A stretch of 64,000 nucleotides of DNA from Peribacillus frigoritolerans (GCA_030562215.1 JAUPFL010000002.1:682001-746000); one strand, 5' to 3'; counted from the first letter of the stretch, positions 29,849-41,935 are shown. Notes: generated by a model from the sequence alone, not told the origin. Numbers and translations: made by a program.

Positions 29849-32110
29849 ATGGTAAAAAGAAGCAGGATCGTTGCGTTTTTTCTAATCGCACTTTTGATTT
29901 TCGCAGCGATGGGGACGACTTCAAAAGGAATCCTAAAGGATATCAAGCTGGGTCTTGATCTTCAAGGCGGTTTTGAAGTGTTATATGAAGTAAAACCGCT
30001 GAATGGGGAAAAGATCACCCCCGATGTTTTGAAGGCTACAGTAAGCTCACTTTTGAAGCGTGTCGATGTTTTGGGCGTTAATGAACCTAACATTCAAATT
30101 GAAGGGAAAGACCGGATCCGCGTTCAATTGGCCGGAGTCAAAGACCAAAACAACGCTCGGGAAATCCTTTCGACACAAGCTAAATTATCCTTCCGTGATT
30201 ACAACGATAAGGAAATGATGACCGGTGCCGACCTGAAAGAAGGCGGCGCGAAACAAACGTTCCAAGATAATCAACCGGTTGTCGAAGTCACGCTGAAAGA
30301 TGAGAAAAAGTTTAAAGAAATCACTCAAAAAATATCCTCGATGGAAAGTCCGACTAATGTCCTTGCAATCTGGCTGGATTTCGAGGAAGGAAAAGATTCC
30401 ATTAAAGATACGGCTTCTCAGGACAATATGATTTCAGCTCCAGCTGTCAGTGAAGTTTTCAATACGAAGAAAGTGTATATCACCGGTCAATTTACGGTGG
30501 AAGAAGCAAAAGAGCTGGCAGATCTTCTGGATGCTGGTGCCCTGCCTGTAGATTTAAAAGAAAAGTACTCCACTTCTGTAGGTGCCCAATTCGGTGCAGG
30601 TGCACTGAATGATACCATTTTTGCAGGAATCATCGGAATTGCACTTGTTTTCATCTTCATGCTTGTGTATTATCGCTTCCCGGGATTCATTGCAGTCGTC
30701 ACCTTAAGCATCTACATTTTCTTGACGCTATTAGTGTTTGATTGGATGAATGCGGTCCTTACGCTGCCTGGTATTGCGGCATTGGTACTAGGGGTCGGGA
30801 TGGCTGTCGACGCCAATATCATAACCTATGAGCGAATCAGGGATGAATTGAAACTTGGCAGATCGGTTAAGGCAGCTTATAAAGAAGGTACCAAGAATTC
30901 ACTTGCTACAATCACGGATGCCAACTTAACGACCCTGCTGGCTGCGGCCGTACTGTTCTATTATGGAACAAGCTCGGTTAAAGGGTTTGCCACCACTTTG
31001 ATCATTTCGATCTTAATGAGTTTCATTACAGCCGTTTATGGTACACGCCTCTTCATGAGCCTGTGGGTGAATAGCGGGTTCCTGGACAAACGTACAGGAT
31101 GGTTTGGCGTGAAGAAGAAAAATATTCACGATTTATCCGAGAAAATGGATTTAATGTCATTGCCAACACGCTTTGATAAAATCGATTTCGTGAAACATCG
31201 GAAAGTTTTTTACGGCATTTCAATCGGTGTCACCATTATCGGGATCATCTTCCTGCTCGTCTTCAGATTGAATCTTGGGATTGATTTCACGAGCGGCACC
31301 CGAATCGAGATTGCCTCCAAAGACGTCTTGACGACTCAGCAAGTCAAAACCGAAATGGAAAAGGTCGGTATCGACGAAGATGATATCAAGGATGTCAGGC
31401 TCGCTGGACAAGACAATAAAAATGCTGTCGTTCGGACAGTCGGTGTCCTTGATAAGCAAGAGATTGCTGAATTGAAGGACCATTTCAAGAAGGATTACGG
31501 AGCAGAACCGAATGTCAGCACCGTATCACCGACAGTAGGAAAAGAACTTGCGAAAAATGCCATGAAAGCGTTAGCGATTGCCTCAATCGGAATCATATTG
31601 TATGTATCGATACGATTTGAATGGCGAATGGCTGTACCAGCCGTGGTTGCGCTTATACATGATGCATTCTTCATCATCACGATATTTAGTGTATCTCGGC
31701 TCGAAGTGGATATCACCTTCATTGCTGCGGTTCTAACGATCGTCGGTTATTCGATCAATGATACGATCGTAACCTTTGACCGCATTCGTGAAAACCTGCG
31801 CTTCAGCCGTAAAATAAAAACCGCAGAAGAGCTAGAAAACATTGTGAACATCAGTATCAGGCAAACGCTGACTAGATCCATTAACACGGTTCTAACCGTT
31901 CTCATTACGGTTATCGCGTTGATGATCTTCGGCAGTGAAGCTATCCGCAACTTCTCCATTGCCCTGTTTATCGGTTTAATATGCGGCGTGTATTCATCGC
32001 TATTGATCGCTTCCCAATTCTGGCTTGATTTGAAAATCAGGGAATTGAAGAAGAAAGGTCCGCTGAATACCGCAAAAGAAAAGAAACAAAGTCTTGAAGG
32101 ACAAGTTTAA
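29849..32110 (+). CDS. secDF: Protein translocase subunit SecDF
   Basis: This fused SecD-SecF RND-type protein uses proton motive force to assist Sec translocation. At 753 residues it has a normal fused length with twelve membrane segments. SecD half: GLDLQGGFEVLYEV, then the large P1 loop, then GVGMAVDANIITYERIRDEL with the conserved Asp. SecF half: GIDFTSGTRIEI and VGYSINDTIVTFDRIREN. The frame is intact, one of the few long genes here without a break. Confidence 0.98.
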   Translation: MVKRSRIVAFFLIALLIFAAMGTTSKGILKDIKLGLDLQGGFEVLYEVKPLNGEKITPDVLKATVSSLLKRVDVLGVNEPNIQIEGKDRIRVQLAGVKDQNNAREILSTQAKLSFRDYNDKEMMTGADLKEGGAKQTFQDNQPVVEVTLKDEKKFKEITQKISSMESPTNVLAIWLDFEEGKDSIKDTASQDNMISAPAVSEVFNTKKVYITGQFTVEEAKELADLLDAGALPVDLKEKYSTSVGAQFGAGALNDTIFAGIIGIALVFIFMLVYYRFPGFIAVVTLSIYIFLTLLVFDWMNAVLTLPGIAALVLGVGMAVDANIITYERIRDELKLGRSVKAAYKEGTKNSLATITDANLTTLLAAAVLFYYGTSSVKGFATTLIISILMSFITAVYGTRLFMSLWVNSGFLDKRTGWFGVKKKNIHDLSEKMDLMSLPTRFDKIDFVKHRKVFYGISIGVTIIGIIFLLVFRLNLGIDFTSGTRIEIASKDVLTTQQVKTEMEKVGIDEDDIKDVRLAGQDNKNAVVRTVGVLDKQEIAELKDHFKKDYGAEPNVSTVSPTVGKELAKNAMKALAIASIGIILYVSIRFEWRMAVPAVVALIHDAFFIITIFSVSRLEVDITFIAAVLTIVGYSINDTIVTFDRIRENLRFSRKIKTAEELENIVNISIRQTLTRSINTVLTVLITVIALMIFGSEAIRNFSIALFIGLICGVYSSLLIASQFWLDLKIRELKKKGPLNTAKEKKQSLEGQV

Positions 32111-32121
32111 TAGGTGAGAGG

Positions 32122-32150
32122 GGCTGGCATGATGCCAGCCTTCTTTTTTG
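32122..32150 (+). terminator. Terminator after secDF
   Basis: GGCTGGCAT (32122-32130) and ATGCCAGCC (32132-32140) form a tight stem followed by TTCTTTTTT. Confidence 0.85.
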
Positions 32151-32205
32151 TTGAACCAAGCTTATTGAATAGGGAATTACAGCCAATTATGAGTTTAAAA
32201 TAAAA

Positions 32206-32234
32206 TTGAAACTGGTATATTCGTTTTGTATAAT
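32206..32234 (+). promoter_or_regulatory. Sigma-A promoter of recJ
   Basis: TTGAAA (32206-32211), 17 bases, TATAAT (32229-32234), 22 bases before the recJ start at 32257. Confidence 0.88.
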
Positions 32235-32256
32235 GAGTAGGTTGAGGGGTGAATAA

Positions 32257-34631
32257 ATGTTAAAGCCAAAAACCCGGTGGAACTTGCGAACTGCCGATGA
32301 AAACAAAGTTGCTGTACTAGCTGAAGAGCTTCATATCACACCTTTGGTTGCAGCCCTGCTTGTGAATCGAGGCCTGGATACGATTGAAAGCGCCCGATCG
32401 TTTTTATTTGTAAAAAATCAAACTTTTCATGATCCATTTTTATTGAAGGATATGGATAAAGCAGTATATAGAATAAGAGAAGCCATTCAAAATGGAGAAA
32501 AAATACGTATATTCGGTGATTATGATGCGGATGGCGTGACATCGACCACAGTGATGATGACGGCGCTGACGAGATTGGGGGCAGATGTTGATTTTTATAT
32601 CCCGAATCGGTTTACAGAAGGATATGGTCCGAATCCGATGGCATTCCGCCTTGCAGCTGAGCAAGGTGTGAAGGTATTAATAACCGTCGATACCGGAATT
32701 TCCGCAGTCGATGAAGCGAAACTTGCCGCAGAGCTGGGCATGGATTATATTCTGACCGATCACCATGAACCGGGGCCGCAACTGCCTGAGGCATTGGCGA
32801 TCATCCATCCTAAACTTGAGGACAGTTCCTATCCATTTAAAGACCTTGCCGGAGTAGGGGTCGCATTTAAGCTGGCACACGCCTTGCTTGGGGAATTGCC
32901 TGAGGATTTGCTTGAAATAGCGGCAATCGGCACGATAGCGGATTTAGTGCCTTTACAAGGGGAAAACCGAGTCATTGCCGCGAAAGGCATCGAGCAATTA
33001 AGATTGACTCGCCGCCCGGGACTCGTTGCGTTAATGAAAGTGGCGAATGTCCAGCAGGAAGCATTGAATGAGGAATCGATCGGCTTTGCAATGGCACCGA
33101 GGATTAATGCTGTCGGGCGGCTTGGAGATGCCGATCCCGCTGTTGATTTATTGATGTCCGAAAGTCTGGAAGAAGCAATGGAACTTGCCAATGAAATCAA
33201 TGATATCAATAAAGAGCGGCAGGAAATGGTTGCAGCAATGGCGGAGGAAGCGATCGCTGAAGTCGAGGAAAACTTCCCGCCGGAGTCCAATGGCGTGCTC
33301 ATCATCGGCAGGGAAGGCTGGAACGCCGGAGTTGTGGGGATTGTGGCCTCTAAACTTGTTGAACGCTTTTACCGGCCCACGATCGTATTGAGCTATGACC
33401 GGGAAAAGGGATTAGCTAAAGGTTCTGCTCGGAGCATCGTTGGTTTTGATCTTTTTCAAAGTCTTTCCGAATGCCGTGAAATGCTGCCTCATTTCGGTGG
33501 ACATCCGATGGCTGCTGGAATGACATTGAAAATTGAAGATGTTCAGGAGCTTAGGGACCGCATGAACTTGATTGCGAAGGAACAACTGAACGAAGAGGAC
33601 TTCACACCGATTACAAACTTGGACGGGGCTACGACTTTAGCTGAAGTTTCCATTCAAACGATTCAGGAAATGAGCTTGCTGGCACCATTTGGGGTTACGA
33701 ATCCTAAGCCGAAGATTTTGATAGATTCCGTACAGCTTTCAAGTGTCCGCAAAATTGGTGCCAACCAAAATCACTTGAAGGTTCAGCTGGAAGATGGTGG
33801 AAAACACAAACTTGACGGTGTTGGCTTCGGTCTCGGTCATTTTGTCGATGAAATAGCTCCGCACGCTGAAGTTTCGGTTATTGGAGAGCTCTCCATCAAT
33901 GAGTGGAATAATATGAAAAAGCCCCAGATCTTTGTCCAGGATGTCTCTGTGAACCATTGGCAGTTATTCGATTACCGCGGAAAGGGACAGGCTGAGAAGT
34001 GGCTTGCCGACATTCCTGTACAAAACCGGAAGATCGTCATTTTCTCGGAAGATATTTATGGCAGATATCCATTTTTGCAAAACCATCCAGATCTCGTTAC
34101 TATCAAGAATGAACTGGATGCTGAGCAGCTCGACTGCTTCGAAGGTCATTTGGTATTCATGGACATGCCGCCGTCCAGGGAATATTTGAAACGGGCGGTT
34201 GCCAATAAGAACCCTTCTCGTATCTACGCTCACCTTTCACATGAACAGGACCATTTCTTAAGTACGATGCCGACAAGGGATCATTTTAAATGGTTTTATG
34301 CCTTCCTTGCCAAAAAGGGTCCGCTAGACGTGCAAAGATATGGTGATGACCTAGCCAAATATCGGGGCTGGTCTAGAGATACAGTGGATTTCATTTCGAA
34401 GGTGTTTTTGAGCTTGATTTTGTTACAATAGAGAATGGGTTAATTATGCTCACAACCAATGCGAAAAAACGCGATCTAAGTGAATCTGAATCGTATACAA
34501 GAAAGAAAGAGCAATTTGAGCTTGAACAAGAGCTTGTTTATTCTTCCTATCAGCAATTATTCGATTGGTTCAATCATTATTTAGTTCATGAGGCAACAGA
34601 CCTTGAGGAGGAAACAAAGCAATGGATTTAA
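32257..34631 (+). CDS. recJ: Single-stranded-DNA-specific exonuclease RecJ (one frame break)
   Basis: This 5'-3' ssDNA exonuclease acts in recombination and repair. The DHH-family motifs are [43 protein letters not shown] and the DHHA1 region [12 protein letters not shown]. The C-terminus is longer than E. coli RecJ, as in Bacillus. A T is missing in the T5 run at 34405-34409, after which [20 protein letters not shown] continues to the stop at 34631. That overlaps apt by ten bases. Corrected length is about 791 residues. Confidence 0.96.
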
Positions 34632-35134
34632 AGCAATATGTAACAATTGTGCAAGACTGGCCAAAACCGGGTATCGTCTTCAAAGATATTACAACATTAA
34701 TGGATAACGGCGCAGCTTATAAATACGCAACAGACCAAATCGTCGAGTATGCTCGCGATAAAAATATCGACTTGGTGGTCGGGCCGGAAGCACGCGGATT
34801 CATTATCGGATGTCCAGTCGCATACTCATTGGAAGTGGGCTTTGCGCCAGTGAGAAAAGAAGGAAAACTTCCACGTGAAACGATTAAAGTCGAATATGGA
34901 TTAGAATACGGCAAGGATGTATTGACAATCCATAAAGATGCCATTAAACCGGGACAGCGTGTCCTGATTACGGATGATTTGCTTGCTACCGGGGGAACAA
35001 TCGAAGCGACGATCAAACTGGTTGAACAGCTTGGCGGAATTGTAGCCGGGATTGCCTTCCTTATTGAATTGACCGACTTGGATGGAAAAGATAAATTAGA
35101 CGGCTATGATGTCTTGACATTAATGAGCTTTTAA
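34622..35134 (+). CDS. apt: Adenine phosphoribosyltransferase
   Basis: It salvages adenine to AMP using PRPP. The protein is 170 residues and intact. The PRPP-binding motif is [13 protein letters not shown], and other conserved parts are [16 protein letters not shown] and [26 protein letters not shown] is upstream of ATG 34622, inside the end of recJ. Confidence 0.98.
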   Translation: MDLKQYVTIVQDWPKPGIVFKDITTLMDNGAAYKYATDQIVEYARDKNIDLVVGPEARGFIIGCPVAYSLEVGFAPVRKEGKLPRETIKVEYGLEYGKDVLTIHKDAIKPGQRVLITDDLLATGGTIEATIKLVEQLGGIVAGIAFLIELTDLDGKDKLDGYDVLTLMSF

Positions 35135-35140
35135 TAAAGG

Positions 35141-35170
35141 AGAGCACTCTGATTAGGGTGCTCTCTTTCT
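35141..35170 (+). terminator. Terminator after apt
   Basis: AGAGCACTC - TGATTA - GGGTGCTCT then CTTTCTG. The remaining gap to relA (35170-35450) is AT-rich with no gene; it should hold the relA promoter, but I cannot fix one. Confidence 0.8.
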
Positions 35171-35450
35171 GTTTTCCTCATTTTAGCTGGATTTTGTCGA
35201 ATTTCCAGTGAAAAAATGCACTATTCTTAATAAAATACACGTTTAACTCTTTACATCCTTGCCTTTTTTTCGATAATAGTAATAATAAAGAGTTTTTCTG
35301 CTAATAAGTTTATTTGCACTTTTATCCGTTTAAGCGGATTTATTTTTTTCGCAAAAATTGTCACGTTTTGCAGAATAAAGGGAAGTGCTACCAATCATAC
35401 TCAATCCGGATCATATCCGGTGGCAGTTAAAGTGGGGTTAAGGTGATTAA

Positions 35451-37647
35451 ATGGCTAATGATCAAATATTGACTGCCGAGCAGGTTGTAGAACGGGCCAG
35501 CTTATATCTTCAGCCGGAAGAAGCTGAATTTATCCATAGAGCGTTTAAGTATGCAGAGTATGCTCACCGAGAACAATTCCGTAAATCGGGGGAGCCGTAT
35601 ATTATTCATCCGATTCAAGTGGCGGGCATTCTGGCTGAGCTTGAAATGGACCCTGCAACCATTGCGGCAGGTTTTTTACATGATGTTGTTGAAGACACGG
35701 AGATCACTTTGAAGGATATTGAAGAAAATTTCAGTCCTGAAGTCGCCATGCTTGTGGATGGCGTGACCAAGTTAGGGAAAATCAAGTACAAATCACAGCA
35801 GGAGCAACAGGCGGAAAACCACCGGAAAATGTTCGTGGCGATGGCCCAGGATATACGGGTCATCTTGATCAAGCTTGCGGACAGACTGCATAATATGCGG
35901 ACATTGAAGCATTTGCCGCAGGAAAAGCAGCGAAGGATATCGAACGAGACGTTGGAAATCTTCGCACCGCTTGCCCATCGTCTTGGTATCAGCACGATTA
36001 AATGGGAACTTGAAGATACTGCACTAAGGTATTTGAATCCTCAGCAGTATTACCGAATCGTCAACTTGATGAAGAAAAAGCGTGCAGAACGTGAAAAGTA
36101 TCTGGAAGAAGTCATTGATGAAGTGCGTAAAAACGTTGAGGAAGTCAACATTAAGGCTGACCTTTCCGGCAGACCGAAACATATATACAGCATTTATCGC
36201 AAAATGGCATTGCAGAATAAGCAGTTCAGCGAAATTTATGATTTGCTTGCAGTTCGGATCGTCGTCAATAGCATAAAAGATTGCTATGCCGTTTTGGGGA
36301 TCATCCATACATGCTGGAAGCCGATGCCTGGCCGATTCAAAGACTATATCGCGATGCCGAAGCCGAATATGTATCAATCGCTTCATACGACGGTGATCGG
36401 ACCGAAAGGCGATCCGCTGGAAGTGCAGATCCGCACCTCGGATATGCATCGCATTGCCGAGTTCGGGGTTGCCGCGCACTGGGCTTATAAAGAGGGAAAA
36501 GATGTCGGCGAACAGCCTTCACTGGAAGAAAAATTGACATGGTTCCGGGAAATTCTTGAATTCCAGGATGATGCGACTAATGCCGAGGAATTCATGGAAT
36601 CCCTTAAAATAGACCTTTTTCTGATATGGTATTCATTTTCACGCCAAAAGGCGATGTCATCGAACTGCCATCAGGATCCAACCCGATTGATTTCGCTTAC
36701 CGGATTCACTCGGAAATCGGAAACAAAACGATTGGTGCCAAAGTGAACGGGAAAATGGTACCGCTGGATTATAAACTGAAAACTGGCGACATCATAGAAA
36801 TCTTAACATCGAAGCATTCATATGGTCCGAGTCAGGATTGGCTTAAACTAACGCAAACATCTCAAGCGAAAAATAAGATCCGCCAATTTTTCAAGAAGCA
36901 GCGCCGGGAAGAAAATATCGAAAAAGGTAAAGAGCTTGTTGAAAAGGAAATCAAGGATATGGAGTTCGACCTGAAGGAAATCCTGACTGCCGAGAATATC
37001 AGGCGTGTTGCAGATAAGTTCAATTTCCTAAATGAAGAAGATATGTATGCAGCGGTCGGATATAACGGAATAACTGCCCTACAGGTAGCAAACCGCCTCA
37101 CCGAAAAATGGCGTAAGCAGAAAATGGTCGAGCAAGAAGCGGATATTTCTGAAGCGGTGGCCGATCTGAAAACCTTCTCCAATACATCGAAAAACGTGAC
37201 TCAGGTGTCCAGGTACCGGGTATTGATAACCTGCTTATCCGTTTATCACGCTGTTGCAACCCAGTACCAGGGGACGAAATCGTTGGTTATATTACCAAAG
37301 GCCGGGGAGTTTCAGTTCATAGACAGGATTGCCCGAACCTGGATAGCGGGGATGCCGATCATCGCCTTGTACCGGTTGAATGGGAAAGTACGATTAACGA
37401 ACGCAAGGAATACATCGTTGAAATTGAAATCAGCGGCTATGACCGTCGGGGCTTATTGAATGAAGTTCTTCAAGCCGTAAATGAAACCAAGACCAACATT
37501 TCAGCGGTCTCAGGTAAATCCGACAGAAACAAAGTGGCGACCATTCACATGTCGATTTATATTCATAACATTGCCCATTTGCAAAAGGTTGTCGACCGTA
37601 TTAAACAAATTTCAGATGTTTATTCCGTTAGAAGGATCATGAACTAA
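35451..37647 (+). CDS. relA: Bifunctional (p)ppGpp synthetase/hydrolase RelA (two frame breaks)
   Basis: The stringent-response enzyme. In order: HD hydrolase domain ([15 protein letters not shown]...[12 protein letters not shown], about residues 45-150), synthetase domain ([13 protein letters not shown]...[10 protein letters not shown]), TGS domain ([16 protein letters not shown]), helical and zinc-finger-like region ([20 protein letters not shown]) and C-terminal ACT domain ([17 protein letters not shown]). Breaks: T missing in the T5 run at 36616-36620 and one base missing near 37203. Corrected length is about 733 residues, usual for Rel. Confidence 0.96.
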
Positions 37648-37662
37648 GGAGTTTTTATTGCC

Positions 37663-38106
37663 ATGCGTGTTGTTTTACAACGTTCCAAAGCGGCAAAAGT
37701 AATCGTCGCAGACCAAATAATCGGTCAAATCGACAGCGGTCTAGTCTTGTTGGTTGGTGTCACACATGGAGATACCATCGATGATGCCGCGTATTTGGCC
37801 GATAAGATTGTCAATCTCAGAATATTTGAAGATGAAAATGAAAAGATGAACCACTCACTATTGGATGTGGGAGGTTCGATTTTATCAGTTTCACAATTCA
37901 CCTTATACGGCGATTGCCGTAAAGGCCGTCGACCGAACTTCATGGACGCCGCCCGTCCTGAAGAAGCGAATGAAATATATGAAGCATTCAACGAGGAATT
38001 ACGCAAAAAAGGCGTCCATACGGAAACAGGTCAATTTGGTGCCATGATGGATGTTCAGCTTACTAATGACGGCCCCGTCACATTAATACTTGAAAGCAAA
38101 AAATGA
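37663..38106 (+). CDS. dtd: D-aminoacyl-tRNA deacylase
   Basis: It hydrolyses D-amino acids and glycine from mischarged tRNAs. The protein is 147 residues and intact, starting [20 protein letters not shown]. The active-site [17 protein letters not shown] and the C-terminal Gly-cisPro motif in [10 protein letters not shown] are present. It starts 15 bases after relA and is probably cotranscribed. Confidence 0.97.
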   Translation: MRVVLQRSKAAKVIVADQIIGQIDSGLVLLVGVTHGDTIDDAAYLADKIVNLRIFEDENEKMNHSLLDVGGSILSVSQFTLYGDCRKGRRPNFMDAARPEEANEIYEAFNEELRKKGVHTETGQFGAMMDVQLTNDGPVTLILESKK

Positions 38107-38161
38107 CCTGCTGCGGCAGGTTTTTTGTAGAAAAGCCAGCTTCGATTCGAAGCTGGCTTTT
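38106..38161. terminator. Paired terminators between dtd and the amidase gene
   Basis: ACCTGC - TGCG - GCAGGT with TTTTTT (38106-38127) ends dtd. A second perfect palindrome, AAAAGCCAGCTTCG/CGAAGCTGGCTTTT (38131-38161), serves both converging genes. Confidence 0.88.
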
Positions 38162-38168
38162 CTAGTTC

Positions 38169-39936
38169 TTATTTAAAATACCGCGCCAAGCCATTATAAA
38201 TGGCCGATGTGATTTTTTCTTGATACTCATTCGATGTTAATGTCAATTCTTCCACTGGATTACTTAAATAACCTAGTTCAATGAGTGTAGCTACCCGTTT
38301 ATTTTCACGGGTAACATGAAAATTCCCGTATCGTGATCCGCGGTTGGGCACCTGCATGGTGGAACCGAGTGAATTGGCCAGTGTAGCCGCCAACGCACGC
38401 TGGTAGTCATGATAGTAGTATGTGGTTATCCCGCTGGTGATCTGGTCCTTGGTGCTATCATAATGGAGGCTGATGAAAGCATCCGCGTTATGTATATGAG
38501 AAGTGCTGACCCGGGAAGGGAGTGGAACATAGGTATTTCCGCTTCTGGTCAGGATCACTTTAGCTCCTGCAGCCTGAAGTTTGTCACGCAGCAATTCTGC
38601 CGTTCGAATCGTCAGGTTTTTCTCAAGTGTCCCGCCGACCCCGATTGTACCGCTATCCCTGCCGCCATGACCGGGATCGATCACGATGATTTTATCCTTT
38701 AGGTATTTCTCAACGCCAGGTCGTTGGATCTGCTCGGAATTCCCTTCGATCGTCACGATCCATCCGGCCACATAAGCTGTTTTTCCGCCCTTTAGTTTAA
38801 TGGAATACCAGTCACCTTCCATACCTGATGCGGAGAACGTTTCACCTGCATTGGCCTGCTCCACAATCTTCGAGTTGCCATCAGGCTCACTTCTAAGTAT
38901 CGTGCCGTCATGAATGATGGTAATCTTGTTTCCTTTTACATCAACCTTTTTTTCCTTCGCAGTTTGCTCAACATTCTCTTTTTCCAGGTACCAACTCACG
39001 ACCCAGCCCTTTTTTGAACCAGTGAGCCGGATCTGTGTCATATTTCCCTTTGTTTGCAGCACGGCGTAAGTCTCATCCTTGTTCACCGAACCGATGACCT
39101 TGCTTGAGAGCGAGGCTTCTTTCCTGACATTTAAACCCGTGGCGGTCACCCTGGCAGTGGCGCCTGCCGTATCATTTTTCATATCAACATTATCTTCGCT
39201 TACTTGTATGTAAGGTTCAGCCACCCAACCGCGGACTCCTTGGAAATCAATTTCAGCCCAATCATTTTCAACCCGGTAAACGGTCACTGACGTATTTTTA
39301 TTCAGCTTTCCGAGCGAGGCACTGCTTGTCGATGGTTCCGAACGGACATTGAGCCGGTCCACCAAAGTTACCCCGGTTTTTACGGATTGATTCGTTTCTT
39401 TTTCTTTAGTTGAATCTTTCTTCGCTGCATGTCCTGATGCGGCAGGAAGCTCCAAGTAGTCCGATGATACCCAGCCTTCGATATCCCCCGTTTTGACCTT
39501 TATCCAATTCTCATTCTTTTCAATGATGTCAACAAAAGTTCCTTTACTCAAGGACCCAACCGTTTGAAATGTGGTGCCGGGACCTGTACGGACGCGGACG
39601 GAGCTGCCTGATACCATTCCTTGTCCGGATTCCTTTTTGACCTGATTGGTATCAGACCCCGTTTGTCTCTCCACTAACCAATTGGCAACCCATCCTGTTT
39701 TGCCGGTGCCGATCCTGATTTCGATCCAGTCGCCATCTTCATTCAGAATGGGATACGATTCCCCTTTTTCCAGTTTTTTACGATAGGGAAACTGAGACCT
39801 GCACCTTCACGGACATTGACCACTTGGTTCGTCACGATTTTTTCCCTCCATCTTTTCCAAAAGCGTAATGTACGGGGAAAATCGCTGAGAATATCAGCAT
39901 CAGTGTCAGGCCGAATAAACCCGATTTCTTCTTCAT
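38169..39936 (-). CDS. yrvJ: N-acetylmuramoyl-L-alanine amidase with SH3 repeats (two frame breaks)
   Basis: A secreted cell-wall hydrolase. The start MKKKSGLFGLTLMLIFSAIF (39936, after GGGAGAG) is a signal peptide. At least five SH3b domains follow (for example SVRVRTGPGTTFQTVGSL, LNVRSEPSTSSASLGKL, LNVRKEASLSSKVIGSV). Then comes a C-terminal Amidase_3 domain with zinc-binding IVIDPGHGGRDSG, SLHYDST and TLIELGYLSN. One base is missing at 39838-39843 and one at 39774-39779, both T-runs on the plus strand. Corrected length is about 589 residues. YrvJ occupies this place in B. subtilis. Confidence 0.9.
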
Positions 39937-40064
39937 AAGTTGTCTCTCCCTTTTAATGTCTATATGTATGTATTCTCGTTCCATGAAAATTTCCCTCTTT
40001 CCCTGTGCAAAAAACATTTTTTTAGGAAAGAATAGAGCTTATATAACTGTAGGAGGGAAACCAC

Positions 40065-40229
40065 ATGAAATTCAGCGAAAAAGATCAAACGAGCTTAAGC
40101 GGAGGCAATCAAGTACTTGGTGTCGATTTTCACGATTTCATCCAAAAGGAACAAAGCGCAAACCTTGTTGAAATGGCATCCGAATTCGGAGTCAATGTCC
40201 GGACGATCAAAAATCTGAAAAACATTTAA
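40065..40229 (+). CDS. Small HTH-like protein
   Basis: A 54-residue protein with an excellent ribosome site (AGGAGGG, 40051-40057) and ATG 40065. It reads MKFSEKDQTSLSGGNQVLGV and ends in a probable helix-turn-helix, LVEMASEFGVNVRTIKNLKN. It is divergent from the amidase and upstream of the hisS T-box. The position matches the small gene yrzK in B. subtilis, but I cannot confirm homology. A minus-strand frame overlaps it without a start signal. Confidence 0.7.
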   Translation: MKFSEKDQTSLSGGNQVLGVDFHDFIQKEQSANLVEMASEFGVNVRTIKNLKNI

Positions 40230-40319
40230 ACCAATAAAATGCGACAAAATCCTCAGTCTGCCTTGACATTTGATGTTAACGTCCGTATGATTATAAAATA
40301 TCAGACTTATTACTGCAAT

Positions 40320-40588
40320 AACCAATGATGGAGAAGAGTAATTAAGAAACACATGAAAAGAGAGGAAATGCCGAGGCTGAAAGCATTCCACATGATGACT
40401 TAATGAAAGAACCCTCCGTAGGCTTCACTCCGAACGGATTCACTTAATAGGAGATGGACGTAAAACAGGCGTTAACTGTTTTTGAGCGGGAGCACTTTTT
40501 TTGTGCTTCAACTAGGGTGGCACCACGGGATATCCAAACTCTCGTCCCTTGTAACATATAAGTTACAAGGGGCGGGAGTTTTTTGTTT
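40320..40588 (+). ncRNA. T-box riboswitch of hisS-aspS
   Basis: The conserved T-box AGGGTGGCACCACGGG (40514-40529) is followed by a strong terminator, CTCGTCCCTTGTAAC with GTTACAAGGGGCGGGAG then TTTTTTG. Stem I features (GAGAGGAAATGC...GCATTCC) lie at about 40360-40390. Uncharged tRNA would favour antitermination and synthetase expression. Near the specifier position both CAC (His) and GAC (Asp) occur within CACATGATGAC, so the sensed tRNA is not settled by eye. Confidence 0.93.
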
Positions 40589-40652
40589 GGAAAAAATCAG
40601 TATAGCGTGCCGTATCAGAAAGGGCGCTTTGCTTTAAAGGAGGAAACACAAA

Positions 40653-41923
40653 ATGTCTATTCAGATCCCTAGAGGTACCCAGGATTTATTGCCTGGCCAA
40701 ACGGAAATTTGGCAGTATATCGAAAACACAGCGCGTGATATTTGTCACCGTTACCAATATAAAGAAATCCGCACACCGATTTTTGAGCACACGGAATTAT
40801 TTCTGCGTGGTGTAGGGGATACAACCGATATCGTTCAAAAAGAGATGTATTCATTTCAAGATCGCGGTGAAAGGAATTTAACCCTTCGTCCGGAAGGCAC
40901 CGCATCGGTTGTACGGTCATATATCGAGAACAAAATGTTCGGGTGGGCCAATCAACCGGTCAAGCTTTATTATATCGGGCCCATGTTCCGTTACGAACGT
41001 CCGCAAGCAGGTCGATTCCGCCAGTTCGTTCAATTCGGCATCGAAGCTTTAGGAAGTAAGGATCCCGGAATCGATGCAGAGGTTTTGTCACTTGCGATGA
41101 ACCTGTACAAGGAACTGGGTTTGAAAAAGCTTAAACTTGTCATCAACAGCCTTGGTGATAAGGAAAGCCGGACAGCGCATCGCAATGCGTTAATCAAACA
41201 TTTCGAACCCCGCATCGGCGAGTTTTGCGGCGATTGTCAAAACCGCCTCGAAAAAATCCTTTGCGTATCCTGGATTGCAAAAAGGATCACGATCACGAAT
41301 TGATGAACACGGCACCTTCCATCATTGAATATTTAAATGATGAATCCCGTACTTATTTCGAAAAGGTGAAACAGCACTTAACCGATTTGGAAATCGATTT
41401 CGTCGAAGATCCGACCCTAGTGCGGGGCTTGGATTACTATAATCATACCGCATTTGAAATCATGAGTGATGCAGAAGGTTTTGGCGCCATCACTACACTT
41501 TGCGGCGGCGGCCGTTATAACGGGCTGGCTGAAGAACTTGGCGGACCGGAAACACCTGGAATCGGCTTTGCACTTAGCATCGAACGGCTGATTGCTGCCC
41601 TCCAAGCAGAAAACATCGAGCTTCCGATCAAAAAGGGAATTGACTGCTATCTTGTTTCATTAGGTGAAACAGCCAAGGATTATACCGTCAAACTTGCCCA
41701 TCAACTGCGGAATGCCGGTTTTACCGTCGAAAAAGACTATCAAGACCGTAAAGTGAAAGCACAATTCAAATCAGCCGACCGCCTCGAAGCAAGATATGTG
41801 GCAACACTCGGGGATGATGAATTGGCAAATAATAAAATCAATGTGAAGTTCATGGAAACCGGTGAACAAGTCCAAATGGATCTTGCTACATTCGTTGAAC
41901 AATTCAAAAAGCTACAGGCTTAA
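40653..41923 (+). CDS. hisS: Histidyl-tRNA synthetase (one frame break)
   Basis: A class II synthetase. It has motif 1 ([20 protein letters not shown]), motif 2 ([20 protein letters not shown]), the histidine-A loop [15 protein letters not shown], motif 3 ([12 protein letters not shown]) and an anticodon-binding C-terminus. One A is missing in the A6 run at 41251-41256; without it the gene stops at 41303. Corrected length is about 424 residues. The gene is essential, so the break must be an artefact. Confidence 0.97.
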
Positions 41924-41935
41924 AGGGGAAATACC

